From: Alphaproteobacteria bacterium HGW-Alphaproteobacteria-18
GTDB lineage: Bacteria > Pseudomonadota > Alphaproteobacteria > Caulobacterales > Hyphomonadaceae
Length of the DNA stretch: 64,000 nucleotides
NCBI GenBank assembly: GCA_002841155.1
Contig: PHEH01000004.1
Location: 186,001 to 250,000, forward strand
Reading direction: 5' to 3'
Part shown: piece by piece, positions 37,416 to 46,060 of the stretch
Numbering within the stretch: position 1 is the stretch's first letter
Layout of the letters: every line of letters begins with the position of its first letter
Notes under the pieces: generated by a model
Database searches by the model: none
What the model saw: the letters and a program-made list of their open reading frames with translations, nothing else
What the model was told of the DNA's origin: nothing
Program-made: the position numbers and the translations under genes

Positions 37416-37420
37416 AAAAC

Positions 37421-39382
37421 TCAGAACTCCGGCAGGAAATCAGGATCGCCGCGATCCGCGGCGGCGGCGCGCCGCACGACCTTGAGATTGAGGTCGTCTG
37501 CGGGATCTGCCGCCTCGTCCTTCTCGACGTCCACGCCGGGTTCCGGCTCCGGTTGCGGAGCTTGATTATCGATCTCGTGCTCAGGCTCCCAGGTCTGCTT
37601 GCGTTCAAGCCCAGCGGTATCCTCTCCGCCTCGCGCCGCTTCAGCCTCCGGCATGGGTACATCGACACGCGCATTCCACGCATCCTTTCCTGCCTGCCCG
37701 CTCCATCCGACCGCCGCCGGCGGCAGGACCCGGGCCTTGAAGTTTGCGTCCTCGAAATAGCGCAGCTTCTTGGCGCGCACGGGCGGCACGCCTGACACCA
37801 TGACGATCTCGTCCGTGGCAGCGAGCTGCATGACTTCGCCCGGCGTCACCAACGCGCGCTGGGTTTCCTGGCGCGAGACCATCATGTGGGAGAGCCAGGG
37901 CGCCAGGCGGTGGCCCGTATAGTTCTTCTGCGAGCGGAGTTCTGTTGTCGTGCCCAAAGCGTCGGAAACGCGCTTCGCCGTGCGTTCATCGTTCGTCGCA
38001 AAGGCGATGCGGACATGGCAGTTGTCGAGGATAGAGTTGTTCGGCCCGTAGGCTTTCTCGATCTGGTTCAGCGACTGGGTGATCAGGTAGGCACGGATCC
38101 CGTATCCTGCCATGAACGCAAGCGCGCTCTCGAAGAAGTCGAGCCGTCCGAGGGCCGGGAATTCATCCAGCATGAACAGGAGCTGCCGCTGCCCCTTTGA
38201 AGGAAGCTCCTCGGTAAGCCGGCGCCCGATCTGGTTGAGGATCAGGCGCATCAGCGGCTTGGTTCGGGAGAGGTCAGAGGGCGGTACAACGAGGTAGAGC
38301 GACAAGGGCGCGCTGCCCTCCACGAGATCCTCGATCCGCCAGTCCGAATGGCTCGTCACTTCGGCAATGACGGGATCGCGGTAGAGAGACAGGAAACTCA
38401 TCGCCGTCGACAGGACGCCGGAGCGCTCATTCTCGGATTTGTTGAGGAGCTCGCGCGCCGCCTGCGCGACAATCGGATGAACGCCTTCAGGCCCCAGATG
38501 CGCCGTCGTCATCATGGCGCGCAGGCTGACAGCAAAAGACCGCGCCGGATCGGACAGGAACCGCGCACATCCGGCGAGTGTCTTGTCTTCTTCGGCATAG
38601 AGTACATGCAGGATCACGCCGACCAGGAGGGAATGCCCGGTCTTTTCCCAATGGTTGCGGCGTTCCAGTGAGCCCTCCGGATCAACGAGGATGTCGGCGA
38701 TGTTCTGCACGTCACGCACTTCGTGCTCGCCGCGCCGCACCGCCATCAGAGGATTGTAACGCGGGGACCGGCGGTCGGTCGGATCAAACCGCACGCAGCG
38801 CGAGAAGCGCGCACGCCAGCCGGAGGTGATCTCCCAGTTCTCACCCTTAATGTCATGGATGACAGCGCTGCTTGTCCAGGAGAGCAGAGTTGGCACCACA
38901 AGGCCGACGCCCTTCCCCGACCGGGTCGGCGCAAACGCCATGACGTGTTCCGGCCCCGCATGACGCAGGTAGTCCTGTTGCCAGCGCCCCAGGAACACGC
39001 CGTCGCCGCCCAGCAGCCCGGCCCGGTTCAGATCCTGCCGCCTTGCCCAGCGCGCCGAGCCATAGGTCGTGACATTGCGTTCGTGCCGGCTGCGCAGGAC
39101 TGATCCGGTGATCGCCGCGAGGATGCCGAGCCCGGTTCCTGACACGGTGATCAATCCCCCTCGCGCAAACACTTCCGGCGCGTAGCCTTCATAGGCATAC
39201 CACCACTGGAACAGCCGCCATGGTTTGTAGACCGGAGCGTCCCCGACAAGGAACCAGGGCGAACCGAGTGCTGGCTGGAGCCCCAAGGCCTCGGCGGTCA
39301 CCTGGGTCGCAAGCCACACCGCCCCGAGGATCAGCATAAACACCACTGCAATCTGGCCGATGAGGATCTTTGTGCCGGTCAT
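37421..39382 (-). CDS. traG: Type IV coupling protein TraG/VirD4
   Basis: A 653-residue inner-membrane ATPase that brings the relaxosome to the secretion channel. Two N-terminal membrane segments (in IAVVFMLILGAVWLA and TGLGILAAITGSVL) are followed by Walker A near residue 150 (APTRSGKGVGLVVP) and Walker B LLFMLDEFPALGR. The ATG at 39382 has AAGGA seven bases upstream and is preferred over an ATG five codons earlier, which overlaps that site. The C-terminal tail is rich in Glu and Asp. Confidence 0.93.
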   Translation of the reverse strand: MTGTKILIGQIAVVFMLILGAVWLATQVTAEALGLQPALGSPWFLVGDAPVYKPWRLFQWWYAYEGYAPEVFARGGLITVSGTGLGILAAITGSVLRSRHERNVTTYGSARWARRQDLNRAGLLGGDGVFLGRWQQDYLRHAGPEHVMAFAPTRSGKGVGLVVPTLLSWTSSAVIHDIKGENWEITSGWRARFSRCVRFDPTDRRSPRYNPLMAVRRGEHEVRDVQNIADILVDPEGSLERRNHWEKTGHSLLVGVILHVLYAEEDKTLAGCARFLSDPARSFAVSLRAMMTTAHLGPEGVHPIVAQAARELLNKSENERSGVLSTAMSFLSLYRDPVIAEVTSHSDWRIEDLVEGSAPLSLYLVVPPSDLSRTKPLMRLILNQIGRRLTEELPSKGQRQLLFMLDEFPALGRLDFFESALAFMAGYGIRAYLITQSLNQIEKAYGPNNSILDNCHVRIAFATNDERTAKRVSDALGTTTELRSQKNYTGHRLAPWLSHMMVSRQETQRALVTPGEVMQLAATDEIVMVSGVPPVRAKKLRYFEDANFKARVLPPAAVGWSGQAGKDAWNARVDVPMPEAEAARGGEDTAGLERKQTWEPEHEIDNQAPQPEPEPGVDVEKDEAADPADDLNLKVVRRAAAADRGDPDFLPEF

Positions 39383-39496
39383 GGCGGGTCCTTCCATGCA
39401 AACTCAAAACAGCGCCAAACTGCGCTGCCTTCGGGGCGCGCCGCCATCCGCAAAGCACGCCAATGCGTGCAGCACGCCGCAAGGCTATGCAGAGCT

Positions 39497-41422
39497 TCAG
39501 CGAGACAGGCCGCGCCCGCGCTCCGCACCGAGGCTCCAGCTGAGCCCTGTCGCCGTCTGGCGGATGCTCAGCTCCCGGCCGATCTGGCGGCCCAGCGCAT
39601 CGCGCCAGGGGACGAGCGCAAACTGCTTCGCATTGCCGATGATCGCCATCCGGCCGGACGCAAGATCCAGATGACCCTCAAGCTTGCCGTCAAACGCGTC
39701 ACCCGGTTGCAGGGCCAGTGCTGTCCGACTCGACTGCGCCGCGAGAATGGCTGTTCGCCGGCTGAGCTCAAGGCTTCTGAGGCGGGCACGCTGATCGGCC
39801 GAGAGCTTGTCGTCACCCGCACCAAGAAGCCCCTGCTGGCGCAGCCATGCCTGTCGCTGCTGCCTGAGCTCTCCGAGCCGCTTGGATCCCCGAGCGCCGC
39901 CCGGATCATTTCCATCGAGCCAGGTCTCGGCATTCAGGCCGACCTGCTGTTCCAGCGGCACCCAGGACAGGACTGCCAGCCGGACGCCGCCGGCGCGGCG
40001 CGCTTCATACCCCGCAGCCCGTTCGACGAAGCCCTCATCGATCCGCCATTCGCCTGTGCCAAGCCGCTCGCCGATGCCGTCCCGGCGCAAAGCTTCCAGC
40101 CGCCGTTTGAGCGACAGGCGGTATTCCGGGCTCGAGCCCGGGTCGTGACGGACATGAAGCTCTTCAGACCAGACGCCGCCCGCTGCGTCTGCAACGGCCG
40201 CAATGGCCCGGTCTGCAGGCCGCGCGATTACGGCCGCTTTTGAGAGCTCGACGACCGCGCCGGGGCGCGGCGGCGCGGTCATGTCTGCTGCGCCTGACGG
40301 CACATGCCAGACCCTGCCGTCAAAATCCTCGATAAGGAGATAGCGCGTATCGCGCAGTTCATCCTCGGGACCGTAGGCCTTGACGGTCCCCGTAACCCGG
40401 GAAGCTTCAGAGCCAAGATCTTCGACGAACCGCAAGCCCTGTTCGCGGCCGCTGTATTCTGCGGCCAGCGTGCGGATGATGTCGCCGCGCTGGCCGGCCC
40501 GCTTCAGCTGTTGCTGCCAGCCATCTGTCATCTCCCAGGCCTGAGGTCCAACCGGCCTTGCAAATCCCAGTGTCTCGAGGTGCCGGAGCCGGCCGACCTG
40601 CAACGCGCGATCAAACCGCGCGCGGCTCCCGCTGGCTTCGGGCATGTCAATGCGGGTGCCTTCAAGCTTGGCCTCAATCTCGCGGTCGAGCCCGGTCCAG
40701 CGATCAAGGCTGACTTCCCTGCTGCGCGCCTCGGCGATCTCGAGCGAGCGCCTCGGTCCCAGGCGCTGTGTTGCAAGATCTTCCGCCGCTGCGCGCAGGC
40801 CGCGCGTCAGGTAGTCGCGCGCAATGACCACATCACGCATGCGGGCATCGCGGCCACGGATCACGATATGCGTGTGCGGATGACCGGTATTGTGGTGATC
40901 AACGGCGACCCAGTCGAGACGGCGCCCGGTATCGCGCTCCATCTGCGCCATGAGCTCGCGCGTTGCCGCCTTGAGGTCGCCCATGCGCGCACCGTCTTCC
41001 GGCGAAACGATGATCCGGAACTGGTGCGGGTCGTTTTCGCTGCGCTCCAGGAAGTCCGCCGGATCAACGCCTTCCGAGTCTCGGTCATAGAGCAGACCGC
41101 TTGTCCCGTCCCGGCCCGCGCCGTCGCGCTGGAGGTAGCCGACATGCGCGCGGTAAAGCCCCGGCCCTGACCGGCCCGGGCGCGCGATATGAACCTTCAC
41201 GATGACGCGCCGCATATGCACCCTAGAGAGATGCGCCAGCCGCACGCCGCGTGATCCCGTAGACCGGGCCGCGCCGAAGCGGGCGCCGGTGAAGGCAGGC
41301 TTGGTGGGCTTTGCGAGCCTGCGAGCCGTCTTGCCCAGCCTGCGCCCGCTGCGCCGGATGGACGAGGCGCCCTGATCGCCGGCGCGCCCGAGCCGAGGCG
41401 TGAACGGCGTCTCCTCGCTCAA
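39497..41422 (-). CDS. VirD2-like relaxase (DUF3363 type)
   Basis: A 641-residue relaxase. The metal-binding triad is in HHNTGHPHTHIVIRG at about residues 175-190, with a candidate nucleophile tyrosine in LYRAHVGYLQRD. The large C-terminal part matches DUF3363. No ATG is well placed; the best start is TTG at 41422, seven bases after GGAG, giving the usual N-terminus SEETPFTPRLGR. It nicks the element at oriT and leads the strand into the recipient. TraF and traG flank it. Confidence 0.88.
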   Translation of the reverse strand: MSEETPFTPRLGRAGDQGASSIRRSGRRLGKTARRLAKPTKPAFTGARFGAARSTGSRGVRLAHLSRVHMRRVIVKVHIARPGRSGPGLYRAHVGYLQRDGAGRDGTSGLLYDRDSEGVDPADFLERSENDPHQFRIIVSPEDGARMGDLKAATRELMAQMERDTGRRLDWVAVDHHNTGHPHTHIVIRGRDARMRDVVIARDYLTRGLRAAAEDLATQRLGPRRSLEIAEARSREVSLDRWTGLDREIEAKLEGTRIDMPEASGSRARFDRALQVGRLRHLETLGFARPVGPQAWEMTDGWQQQLKRAGQRGDIIRTLAAEYSGREQGLRFVEDLGSEASRVTGTVKAYGPEDELRDTRYLLIEDFDGRVWHVPSGAADMTAPPRPGAVVELSKAAVIARPADRAIAAVADAAGGVWSEELHVRHDPGSSPEYRLSLKRRLEALRRDGIGERLGTGEWRIDEGFVERAAGYEARRAGGVRLAVLSWVPLEQQVGLNAETWLDGNDPGGARGSKRLGELRQQRQAWLRQQGLLGAGDDKLSADQRARLRSLELSRRTAILAAQSSRTALALQPGDAFDGKLEGHLDLASGRMAIIGNAKQFALVPWRDALGRQIGRELSIRQTATGLSWSLGAERGRGLSR

Positions 41423-41640
41423 AACACCGCTCCCGCACTGTGCACCCTCGAAATGCCAGCGGAATCGACACCATGCGCCAGACCCGTGCACTGCAATGCT
41501 GTGCAAAGGACGCCAAAAAAGAGATGTGCAGACAAGGCGTTAGGGGGCACAAGGTGCCACAGCTTTAATCTCGCCCTACCGGGTCCGATTTGGAGACGCC
41601 TGCTCCGCTTTGCAGCGCTTTGCATGGCTCTGTAGTCCTG

Positions 41641-42141
41641 TCAGTTTCCGGAGATCATCAGGGGACGGACAACGCCGTCCAGGTCCTCAGTGCCGGTCAC
41701 GCCGAAATACCGTCCGTCGAGCGAACTGGCATGCGGCGCGAGCAGGAAATACTCCCCCGCCTTCAATCGCTGGCATCCTTCCCAGACAGGCAACATTCGC
41801 CCTCCGGAATCGACTTCCTGCGCCATCGCCGCCAGCTCGCCATTGATCAAAACTTCATTCCCGTTCCGGCAGATCAGGTCGCCCGGAACCCCTTCAACCC
41901 GCTTCAAAAGCGGCCAGTCCTTTCCAACAAACCCTCGCGCTTCGGCCCAGTCCGCATCAGCGCTCCTGGCTGAGACGGCGACCCATCGGCCTTTGGTGAA
42001 TGGGTCGCCGCTCAGCCAGTAGAGCCCTTTCGGCGCGCTGCCTGTCCGGTTCCAGATCAGCCTGTCAGCCGGATCGAACACGAGACCGAACAGGGCCGCT
42101 GATCCGCCGAGCACAAGCGCCAGCGCGTAGCCCGGCCTCAT
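41641..42141 (-). CDS. traF: TraF-type S26 signal peptidase
   Basis: A 166-residue serine peptidase with one N-terminal membrane segment. The catalytic Ser is S35 in NRTGSAPKGLYWL and the general base Lys is K80 in LLKRVEGVPGD; GEYFLLAPHASSLDGRYFG is the third conserved box. In RP4 the TraF protein cyclises the TrbC pilin, and trbC is present in this window. The ATG overlaps the HTH gene stop by four bases. Confidence 0.9.
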   Translation of the reverse strand: MRPGYALALVLGGSAALFGLVFDPADRLIWNRTGSAPKGLYWLSGDPFTKGRWVAVSARSADADWAEARGFVGKDWPLLKRVEGVPGDLICRNGNEVLINGELAAMAQEVDSGGRMLPVWEGCQRLKAGEYFLLAPHASSLDGRYFGVTGTEDLDGVVRPLMISGN

Positions 42142-42380
42142 TTGGTGTCCCTGATTTTTTCTGAGGTTGAGGCATAGGCATTGCGCTCCGACCAGCGGAT
42201 CAGGTCAGGCTTCGGATAGAAGACCCTCGCGCCATGTTTACGGTAAATCGGCCCGCGTCCCTCGCAGCGATAATGGTCGAGCGTCGAGCGCGTCAGCCGC
42301 AGGAACTTCGCGGCTTCCGTCACGCTCAGAAGCTCGGGCCAGTCCTCGTCTCCGCGTTTGTCAGATCTCTGTTTCGTCAT
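42138..42380 (-). CDS. Small helix-turn-helix (MerR/excisionase-like) protein
   Basis: An 80-residue protein with the run LLSVTEAAKFLRLTRSTLDHY and later GARVFYPKPDLIRW, typical of AlpA/excisionase-like HTH proteins. The ATG at 42380 has AAAGGAG upstream. It could control traF-relaxase expression or act in excision. A perfect 15-base inverted repeat lies about 60 bases upstream. Confidence 0.82.
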   Translation of the reverse strand: MTKQRSDKRGDEDWPELLSVTEAAKFLRLTRSTLDHYRCEGRGPIYRKHGARVFYPKPDLIRWSERNAYASTSEKIRDTK

Positions 42381-42440
42381 TGTACGGCGCTCCTTTTTCT
42401 TTCCCGGCGCCGCAAAGGATTGGCCGGAACTGCACCGCTT

Positions 42441-42479
42441 TGGAGGGAGAAAATGGGCCCCGCGCATTTTCTCCCTCCA
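42441..42479. repeat. Perfect 15-base inverted repeat near the relaxase genes
   Basis: TGGAGGGAGAAAATG (42441-42455) and CATTTTCTCCCTCCA (42465-42479) are exact reverse complements separated by nine bases. No T-run follows on the minus strand, so it is not a typical terminator. It lies between DUF736 and the HTH-traF-relaxase operon and could be an operator or part of an origin of transfer. Confidence 0.65.
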
Positions 42480-42491
42480 GGAACCAAACAT

Positions 42492-42527
42492 GCAAAAAGC
42501 CGCCCCGGAGAAGTCTCCGGGGCGGCT
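42492..42527 (-). terminator. Rho-independent terminator after the DUF736 gene
   Basis: AGCCGCCCCGGAGA (42498-42511) and TCTCCGGGGCGGCT (42514-42527) form a perfect 14-base stem. Read on the minus strand it is followed at once by TTTTTG. It lies 23 bases beyond the DUF736 stop. Confidence 0.9.
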
Positions 42528-42549
42528 CGCGGGCAATCGTTTACAAGGC

Positions 42550-42873
42550 TCAGTCCTTCGGGTTCCAGAGGATCACGTGGCGGCCTTTCTTGCCTTTGAC
42601 CGGCGCAAGGTTTGCGTAGATCTTGCGGGGTCCGATCTGCGGGTCTGCGAGGGTGATCGAGACGTATTCGCGTCCCGATGCTTTCGCTTTCCTGAGCCAG
42701 CCGCCGCCGATTTCGGTCGAGGTTTCACCGGCGAAGATGCGGTAGTCCGGTTGTCCTTCGGCGCCTTTTTCCGCGTTCTTCTCGATGCGGATCGGGCTCG
42801 TGAGGTTCATCATTGCGAGGGCGCCTTCGAAGCCGGTCTTGGTTTCGCTGACATATCCGAGTGCGTTGGCCAT
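42550..42873 (-). CDS. DUF736 family protein
   Basis: A 107-residue protein (MANALGYVSETKTGFEGALA at the start) with the DUF736 pattern: an IRIEKNAEKGAEGQPDYRIF strand pair, IGGGWLRKAKASGREYVSI and the tail NLAPVKGKKGRHVILWNP. It is a small beta-rich protein almost always found on alphaproteobacterial plasmids and ICEs; the function is not known. Single-gene unit with its own terminator. Confidence 0.9.
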   Translation of the reverse strand: MANALGYVSETKTGFEGALAMMNLTSPIRIEKNAEKGAEGQPDYRIFAGETSTEIGGGWLRKAKASGREYVSITLADPQIGPRKIYANLAPVKGKKGRHVILWNPKD

Positions 42874-42992
42874 GTGGGAGTTCCTTTCGTTTCTGCTCGT
42901 CGTCCCGGAGACCCCTTGTCCCCGTCGACGCCGGACCGCCCGGACGGCGCGGAGCCGGCCTGAACCCGTCAGGGGCGCAGCGTAGCGGAGCA

Positions 42993-43063
42993 CCGGCCCG
43001 CAGGAGAATTTTGCTGCGCGAGGAATGCGCGAAGCGCAGGGGAAAATTCTCCGGTAGGGCCGG
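42993..43063. repeat. Large interrupted palindrome upstream of DUF736
   Basis: Three nested pairs of arms line up: CCGGCCC (42993-42999) with GGGCCGG (43057-43063), GGAGAATTTT (43003-43012) with AAAATTCTCC (43043-43052), and CTGCGC (43014-43019) with GCGCAG (43034-43039). The whole 71 bases can fold into one long hairpin in RNA or single-stranded DNA. It lies 120 bases upstream of the DUF736 start. Confidence 0.65.
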
Positions 43064-43261
43064 TTTCGGGGCGGATCCGCGTCGTCCAGGTCACACGGCA
43101 AGAGACGGGAACAAGGAGTCCGGGGGCGGGCGCGGGGAAACGGAAGACCCTCAGTTGGCCAGACAGTGCGGATGCAAGGCGAGACCCCGAGACGGGCGAT
43201 TTTTTTCCCCCTCGCAGTGATGATCCTGGCCTGCCCCGGCCCCTCCGCACACGAACGGACA

Positions 43262-43297
43262 AGAAAAAGCCGCCCGGTGCCAGGGCACCGGACGGCT
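43262..43297 (-). terminator. Rho-independent terminator after the ParB-like gene
   Basis: AGCCGCCCGGTGCC (43268-43281) pairs with GGCACCGGACGGCT (43284-43297) with one mismatch. On the minus strand the stem is followed by TTTTTCTTG. It lies 31 bases past the ParB-like stop. Confidence 0.88.
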
Positions 43298-43328
43298 CCG
43301 TCATCCGCCTGACAGGAGACTGAATTTT

Positions 43329-45101
43329 TCAGGCGGCGTCTGGCTGGTCAATGGCATCTATGCTGGGCGGAAAGGCGTCACCGCGTCCCTCGAACAGACC
43401 GGCAATCCGGGCCCAGGCATCGGCTGGCGCGGACCCTGCGCCTTCCACAAGGCGGGTGGGCGGCACCTGCATCCATCCGGGGCGCCAGTCCGGATTGGGC
43501 GCGCAGCCTTCGCCCGTGATCCGGTTTCCGATGACCTGCTTCTGGGCTTTGGCGGGCTCAGCGGCGCAGGTTTCGGCGAGGGATTTTGAGCCGATGTCGG
43601 CGACCATCGCGTTGATCGCCCGCCGGTCGCGGGTGAGGTCAAAGAATGCCCCGTCCGGCCGCCAGTAATCAGACAGGTCCGTCTCGCAGACATGAAGGAC
43701 CGCCTCCACGACCGGCCCGCCCGCTTCAAGGGTTTCAGCCATGGTATAAGCGAGCACCTCCATAACTTCAGCGTCAGACAGGGCAAGAAGTGCGGCGAAC
43801 ACTTCGCAGAGCCGGTGGGCATCGCCGCTGCGCCGCGCCTCGCCGGACACGCAGAGCGCCTCGAACAGGCAGGCGGTGCGTCCGCGCGATTCCTCAAGTT
43901 CAGCGGCAGCTTTCGATGCTGCAAGGCTTGCCCGCGTCTCGTCCTTGCGGCTGGAGCAATGGTGGGGCCGGACGGTCCAGAGCGCGCTACCGGTCATCGC
44001 GTGAGCGACCATCAGGCGCAGCGCGATGGCAGGCTGACGGGCAAGGCTTGCCTGCGCGGCGCCGTGCCGGTGCAGCTGGATATACTCCGCCAGCGGGCCG
44101 GACATTTCGGGTTTGACAGGCACTGACGGCAGCGCGCCTTTTGCATTCCGGGCTGTCTCCTTTCGCCGCGCTTCGGCCTGTGAAATGAATCCTTCGTGGA
44201 AGGTCACGGTCCCGTCGTGGCGAAGCTCGACAATCACCTTGCCGCCTTGCTTGCGGGACTTCGTCAGATAGTCCCAGCGATGAAAGTACGCCCCGCGTTC
44301 AAGGCAGACCACGTCCTTCCAGCCCGCCGCGAGAAACGCATCAATGCGCTGCGCGACCGCCGCCATCTGCGCGGCCCAGAACGCGTCCGGATCAGCGAAC
44401 ACGCCTTGGTCACCGAATAGGTCCGTGGTGACCTGGCCCGCGTAGCCAGAGATGTCGAACAACGCCTTGTCAGTCGTGATGACCGCTCCGCCGGTGATCC
44501 ATGCCTTGCAGTTTCGCCCCAGCGGTGCGCGGGCGTCCTCGCTGTTCCAGAGCTTCAGCCATTCAGCCTGCTGGGCAGGCGTTGCGAGGGTCAGTGCCCG
44601 GATCGTTTCGCGGTCGATTTCTTCGTCGGCATAGAGTTTCCGGATCGGGGCGCTGAGCGCAGAAAGCGCCAGAACGCGGCGCACCGTCAGTTCTGTCACG
44701 CCGAAAAAAGCTGCAATCTCGGCCACAGCGCGGCCTTCATCATGCAGGCGTTTGAACGCGGTGAACTGTTCCATCTCTGTGGCAGGCAGGCGCGCGACGT
44801 TCTCGATGATGGACGCCTCTATGGCGGACGCGGCATCGCCTTCCGCCATCACGGCGCATGGCACCAGCGGATCGCTGCCGGTTTCCTTCGCGATCTGTTG
44901 GAGCGCAAAGAACCGGCGGCGTCCGGCCACGATGCCGTACCCATCGCCTTCGCGCCGGACGAGCAGGGTCTGCCGGACGCCCTTCTCCCGGATCGAAGGC
45001 AGGATGTCGGAGACATCCGGCGCCTTCCGGCCATGGCGCATGTTGAGTTTGGAAATGCTGAGCGCGCTCAGCGGCAGGTGGATCAGGTCAGGTTGTGACA
45101 T
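43329..45101 (-). CDS. ParB-like partition/nuclease-domain protein
   Basis: A 590-residue plasmid-type protein. The ParB/Srx domain is N-terminal: LPLSALSISKLNMRHGRK, LVRREGDGYGIVAGRRRFFAL and IEASIIENVARLPATEMEQF. A helix-turn-helix follows (VAEIAAFFGVTELTVRRVLAL), and the C-terminal 400 residues are helical and unassigned. The ATG at 45101 has GGAG eight bases upstream. Homologues accompany ArdA and DUF736 on conjugative elements; the role may be DNA binding for maintenance or regulation. Confidence 0.88.
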   Translation of the reverse strand: MSQPDLIHLPLSALSISKLNMRHGRKAPDVSDILPSIREKGVRQTLLVRREGDGYGIVAGRRRFFALQQIAKETGSDPLVPCAVMAEGDAASAIEASIIENVARLPATEMEQFTAFKRLHDEGRAVAEIAAFFGVTELTVRRVLALSALSAPIRKLYADEEIDRETIRALTLATPAQQAEWLKLWNSEDARAPLGRNCKAWITGGAVITTDKALFDISGYAGQVTTDLFGDQGVFADPDAFWAAQMAAVAQRIDAFLAAGWKDVVCLERGAYFHRWDYLTKSRKQGGKVIVELRHDGTVTFHEGFISQAEARRKETARNAKGALPSVPVKPEMSGPLAEYIQLHRHGAAQASLARQPAIALRLMVAHAMTGSALWTVRPHHCSSRKDETRASLAASKAAAELEESRGRTACLFEALCVSGEARRSGDAHRLCEVFAALLALSDAEVMEVLAYTMAETLEAGGPVVEAVLHVCETDLSDYWRPDGAFFDLTRDRRAINAMVADIGSKSLAETCAAEPAKAQKQVIGNRITGEGCAPNPDWRPGWMQVPPTRLVEGAGSAPADAWARIAGLFEGRGDAFPPSIDAIDQPDAA

Positions 45102-45112
45102 GGGGTAACTCC

Positions 45113-45364
45113 TCAAAATGGAAACAGGTGTGGGGGCGCGAGAGCGAGGCCCAGCCGCCAAGGCGGCAGGTGCCAGTTGATCGGCACGTACCGCGCGCCG
45201 AAGAAATCGCGCGAGGCATCCGCTGCGCTGGCGCCGAGATCAAAATCCCGGATCGTCACGTTCGGGCAGCGACCCTCCACCCAGATGGCGGTGACAAAGC
45301 CCTGCTCGATGTCGAGCGTCAGCGACGGACGCGGACCAAGTAGCTGTTCGAAGATGTCCGGCAT
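45113..45364 (-). CDS. Small unrecognised protein of the mobile element
   Basis: An 83-residue protein I do not recognise. It starts MPDIFEQLLGPRPSLTLDIE and ends in a proline-rich tail (HLPPWRLGLALAPPHLFPF). The middle VTAIWVEGRCPNVTIRDFDL suggests a small beta-rich fold. The start overlaps the stop of the upstream gene by one base (TGATG), and it is 11 bases before the ParB-like start. Confidence 0.7.
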   Translation of the reverse strand: MPDIFEQLLGPRPSLTLDIEQGFVTAIWVEGRCPNVTIRDFDLGASAADASRDFFGARYVPINWHLPPWRLGLALAPPHLFPF

Positions 45365-45837
45365 CACGCGCCCTCCAAAGCATCGGCATGGCGGGCGAGG
45401 CGCGCGAGCGTCTCGCGGCCAGCAGCGATGGCCTCCGGAAGCAGTTCGTTTGCGACCTCCGTGAGGTAGCTATTGTCAGCGCCCGGATAGTTCGCCTCGA
45501 TACCCGAAAGGCTTGCCGCATGGGCGGCGAGCTGGACGCCTTCAAGCGAAACGGACAGCACGATCCCGCAATAGAACCAGTCACCTTTGCGCCAGCCCTC
45601 CATGACGGCTTCGGCCTTCGCCTGTGCCTCGGCGAACCTTTGGCGATGGTTCGGCCCGGGGCCAATGAACCCCGGCGCATCCGCATAGAGCGAGGGCCAG
45701 AAACCGTCCTGGCGCTGATCCGGCGCGTCCGGACAATCGTCCGGCACAATCTGCGCCAAGACGGTGAAGGGCCCGGCCTCACAGGTGATGCTATCGCCGG
45801 GGCAGACATAGGATTGGAAGCCTTGGGTGAACCTCAT
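45364..45837 (-). CDS. Unrecognised protein of the mobile element
   Basis: A 157-residue acidic protein with no named domain that I can see. It has a strand-rich N-terminus (VCPGDSITCEAGPFTVLAQI) and a helical C-terminus (NELLPEAIAAGRETLARLAR). The ATG at 45837 overlaps the stop of the small zinc-ribbon-like gene by four bases. It lies in an operon led by ardA, where antirestriction and entry-phase genes tend to cluster. Confidence 0.72.
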   Translation of the reverse strand: MRFTQGFQSYVCPGDSITCEAGPFTVLAQIVPDDCPDAPDQRQDGFWPSLYADAPGFIGPGPNHRQRFAEAQAKAEAVMEGWRKGDWFYCGIVLSVSLEGVQLAAHAASLSGIEANYPGADNSYLTEVANELLPEAIAAGRETLARLARHADALEGA

Positions 45838-46046
45838 GCCTCGCCCTCCGCAAACAGGCCCGCGATGGCGATCCAGTGCGGGCCATAGACGGCGCGCTCG
45901 CCGCATTCGTCGCATTGATAGCCGCTCGCGTCCGGCTCGCAGCCGTCACGCGGGGCGCGGCAGGCGAGGCAAAAGCCCTCGGACCAGTCGTCCGCCTGCT
46001 GCAGTTCTTCGAGGGTGAACCGGTGCTGAGTGGTTTCAGGTGTCAT
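45834..46046 (-). CDS. Small zinc-ribbon-like protein
   Basis: A 70-residue protein with CLACRAPRDGC and YQCDECGER, four cysteines in two CxxC pairs that could bind zinc. The ATG at 46046 is used here; a GTG at 46064 that overlaps the ardA stop by four bases is also possible and would add six residues. Function unknown. Confidence 0.7.
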   Translation of the reverse strand: MTPETTQHRFTLEELQQADDWSEGFCLACRAPRDGCEPDASGYQCDECGERAVYGPHWIAIAGLFAEGEA

Positions 46047-46060
46047 GATAACGCCCACCC

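Larger units (their letters stand above)
42874..43328. other. Intergenic region with long hairpins
   Basis: No protein gene is credible here. It contains the large interrupted palindrome at 42993-43063, the ParB gene terminator at 43262-43297 and, presumably, the promoter of the DUF736 gene. Confidence 0.6.
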
